A stretch of 64,000 nt of DNA from Moanibacter sp965226025. GTDB lineage: Bacteria; Verrucomicrobiota; Verrucomicrobiia; Opitutales; UBA2987. The stretch spans positions 124,001-188,000 of the forward strand of contig CBDDCD010000002.1 in the NCBI GenBank assembly GCA_965226025.1, read 5' to 3'. This document shows positions 62,416 through 64,000 of this stretch, piece by piece. Under the pieces are notes generated by a model that was not told the DNA's origin, searched no databases, and was given only the letters and a program-made list of their open reading frames with translations. Positions within the stretch are counted from its first letter, which is position 1; each line of letters begins with the position of its first letter. The translations under genes were made by a program, and so were the position numbers.

Positions 62416-63272
62416 TGGAGATCGTTCTAAACTCCAAACTCTTTTCCGGCCTTTCGGTTGAGCAACTCGGCGAAAAGGCTGCCGAGTTGGGCTTCGACGG
62501 GATTGACCTCAACATCCGTCCAGGCCACCCCGTGAATCCCGACAACGTGACCAAAACTCTGCCTGAAGCGATCTTTCACTGGGCCTCCCACGGGCTTTCC
62601 TGCCCATTGGCGACCGCACCGACATCAATGATAGACCCTCAGGCTCCTGAAGTGGAGAGGATCTACTCCGCCTGCGCCGAGGCCGGCGTCCCTCGCCTCA
62701 AAATCGGTTTCTACAGATTCGCGGAGGGCGAAGACTACTGGGAAGTTTTGGACGCAGCTCGTGCCAGCCTGGAAGCGTTTGCGAAGTTCAGTGAAAAGTA
62801 CGGCGTTCAAACCTGCTATCAAATTCACAGCGGCCGATGCCTGGGCTCAAACTGCGCCGGGTTGATGCACCTGATCCGAGACTTTCCGCCGGAGCATGTC
62901 GGCGCCTACCCGGATATTGGTCATCTGGCCTTGGACGGCGAGTACCTGCCGATAGGGTTGGCCATGATCCGCGACTACCTCTCTATTGTCGGCATCAAAG
63001 ACCCCTACTACGCACCCCAGCCCATCGGGAACAGTCCGGCATTTCAACCCAAATTCACCATCGCCGGGCAGGGTTGCGTCGATTGGCCGCTCTGCTTCGA
63101 AACCTTCAAGTCCATAGACTTTGACGGCCCCCTCACGGTCCACACGGAGTATGACTTGGAAAGATCCATGCTCCAACGGCTGGGTAATACCGATTCCGAG
63201 CCGCCGGATCTGGAAGCTTGCGCAAAATCCGACGCCGAATACTTGAAGGGACTAATTTCGAAGCTCGATTGA
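62415..63272 (+). CDS. Sugar phosphate isomerase/epimerase (TIM barrel)
   Basis: 285 residues from ATG 62415; upstream codons belong to the E6/E7 repeats. AP-endonuclease-2-like barrel: SVEQLGEKAAELGFDGIDL, RLKIGFYRF, YGVQTCYQIHSGR, VGAYPDIGHLALDGEY, LSIVGIKDPYY and LTVHTEYDLERS, with metal-ligand candidates Asp/His in PDIGHLA and Glu in HTEYD. It is divergent from the MFS gene across the tandem repeats. It is probably a sugar or inositol-derivative isomerase. Confidence 0.88.
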   Translation: MEIVLNSKLFSGLSVEQLGEKAAELGFDGIDLNIRPGHPVNPDNVTKTLPEAIFHWASHGLSCPLATAPTSMIDPQAPEVERIYSACAEAGVPRLKIGFYRFAEGEDYWEVLDAARASLEAFAKFSEKYGVQTCYQIHSGRCLGSNCAGLMHLIRDFPPEHVGAYPDIGHLALDGEYLPIGLAMIRDYLSIVGIKDPYYAPQPIGNSPAFQPKFTIAGQGCVDWPLCFETFKSIDFDGPLTVHTEYDLERSMLQRLGNTDSEPPDLEACAKSDAEYLKGLISKLD

Positions 63273-63411
63273 TATGTTCCGCATTCCGGTCGTCGAGGAA
63301 CGAACTAAGCCGCACAGGAACGCGCCGGCCTCCGCGTAGTCCGGACGAGCTTGCGGCTCAGTCGAATTCTAAGAAATTTGACACTCCCTCCTCTCGTGAA
63401 ACGATTAGGCC

Positions 63412-64000
63412 ATGGACGAAGAACGACTCAATGTGGTGATTGCATGCAATCAAAGGGTGCGCGAGGAATACCTGGACCCCAACGATCTCAAGCGCCTTGA
63501 AGAATTCGCTGATTGGAGGTGGATCGAGTTTGAGGGCGGCGGAATCCAGGACGCCAACACCCGGCCTGAAGACAGGGCACGGCTCGCTGAAGAGCTGGCA
63601 GAGACCGCCGCTCTGATCCTCTGTCACGGCGCGCCCAGGATCGACGCCGAGATCTTGGATCGAACGCCCCAGCTGAAACTCATTGGGGAACTGGAAGGGG
63701 ATCGTTTCGCCAGCCGCATCGATCTGGGAGAGGCATGGTCGCGCGGCATACGCACGGTCGACACCACCCACGGCTCATCCTACCCCGTTGCCGAATGGGC
63801 GCTGGGCCTGCTCCTGATTTCGATGCGCAACGCCGGAGCGCTGTTTCGCCGTATCATCACCGGCCAAACCACACGGACAACGAAAAACAACCCCGGATAC
63901 CTCCACGGCGACCTGTTCGGCAAAAGAGTCGGACTCATCGGCTGCGGCCATATCGGGAGGCGTCTCATAAAATTCCTTCGCCCATTCGAGGTCGAAATCT
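63412..64000 (+). CDS. D-isomer-specific 2-hydroxyacid dehydrogenase, 3' end beyond the window
   Basis: 196 codons from ATG 63412, open to the window edge. The N-terminal substrate domain is LNVVIACNQRVREEYLDP, then LKLIGELEGDRFASRIDLGE. The NAD-binding motif GLIGCGHIGRRLI begins near residue 180. PVAEWALGLLLISMRNAG is the typical helix before the cofactor domain. The catalytic Arg, Glu and His lie beyond the edge. It probably follows the isomerase gene, with a 139-bp gap that holds nothing recognisable. Confidence 0.88.
   Translation, partial: MDEERLNVVIACNQRVREEYLDPNDLKRLEEFADWRWIEFEGGGIQDANTRPEDRARLAEELAETAALILCHGAPRIDAEILDRTPQLKLIGELEGDRFASRIDLGEAWSRGIRTVDTTHGSSYPVAEWALGLLLISMRNAGALFRRIITGQTTRTTKNNPGYLHGDLFGKRVGLIGCGHIGRRLIKFLRPFEVEI

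Noticed and set aside
1..64000. rRNA, tRNA or replication-origin features
   Set aside because: No cloverleaf-like, rRNA-like or DnaA-box cluster was noticed on either strand by eye; a dedicated scan was not possible.

Overview
The window is a bacterial chromosome segment of moderately high GC. It comes from an uncultured-type, probably marine or host-associated, Gram-negative lineage. A PEP-CTERM surface protein, a secreted protein with Trp-rich 'W-IF-Y-D' C-terminal repeats, sulfatases and a large expansion of phytanoyl-CoA dioxygenase (PhyH) family enzymes point weakly to Verrucomicrobiota or another PVC lineage. An F420/LLM-type oxidoreductase and a hydantoinase pair also fit sponge-associated phyla, so the phylum is not settled. 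No rRNA, tRNA, replication origin or CRISPR array was seen.

Layout. 1-15.4 kb: catabolic genes, mostly on the minus strand. A truncated PhyH gene opens the window. A compact operon (8593 to 1409) then carries PhyH, three paralogous GH32/43-like beta-propeller proteins, a threonine-aldolase-like PLP enzyme and a second PhyH. Next come a lactonase, an SDR, PhyH, a Gfo/Idh/MocA oxidoreductase, a decayed IS630 and an LLM oxidoreductase. 15.5-20 kb: IS damage, with a 1,817-bp IS (copy A) between a 5'-truncated secreted protein and an ABC-transporter fragment, then an IS256 element. 20-28.3 kb: PhyH, TauD-like and 2-hydroxyacid dehydrogenase genes, a GH10-like hydrolase and a UxuA-like/dehydrogenase pair. 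28.3-38.5 kb: IS cluster, with an IS1634-type element killed by an amber codon and by insertion of IS copy B, a GxxExxY gene, PhyH, IS copy C, a frameshifted DruA-domain/ISAs1 fusion and a PhyH remnant. 38.5-46.3 kb: plus-strand catabolic operon (sugar isomerase, ThDP enzyme, hydantoinase A and B, GAF protein). 46.5-60 kb: another IS1634-type element, an epimerase remnant, a CobW GTPase, an overlapping small-protein/nucleotidyltransferase pair, BKACE plus PhyH, sulfatases, decayed genes, an IS200/RAYT-type element and a PEP-CTERM protein. 60.8-64 kb: MFS transporter, isomerase and a truncated 2-hydroxyacid dehydrogenase.

How it fits together. The gene content reads as uptake and oxidative breakdown of sugar acids, sulfated or methylated carbohydrates and related small molecules, with many Fe(II)/2-oxoglutarate oxygenases as tailoring or demethylating steps. 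This is inferred from families only. The genome looks IS-rich and eroding: nine IS copies from six families, and about ten truncated or frameshifted genes.

The least explained content is intergenic. A family of about 97-bp elements with 13-bp inverted ends (core AGGAATCTGTCGG) abuts start and stop codons. A 27-bp bipartite repeat (GCARCGGAT-N9-GCARCGGAT) occurs five times. There are REP-like hairpins with covarying stems and two long perfect palindromes sharing a CGGCCG centre.
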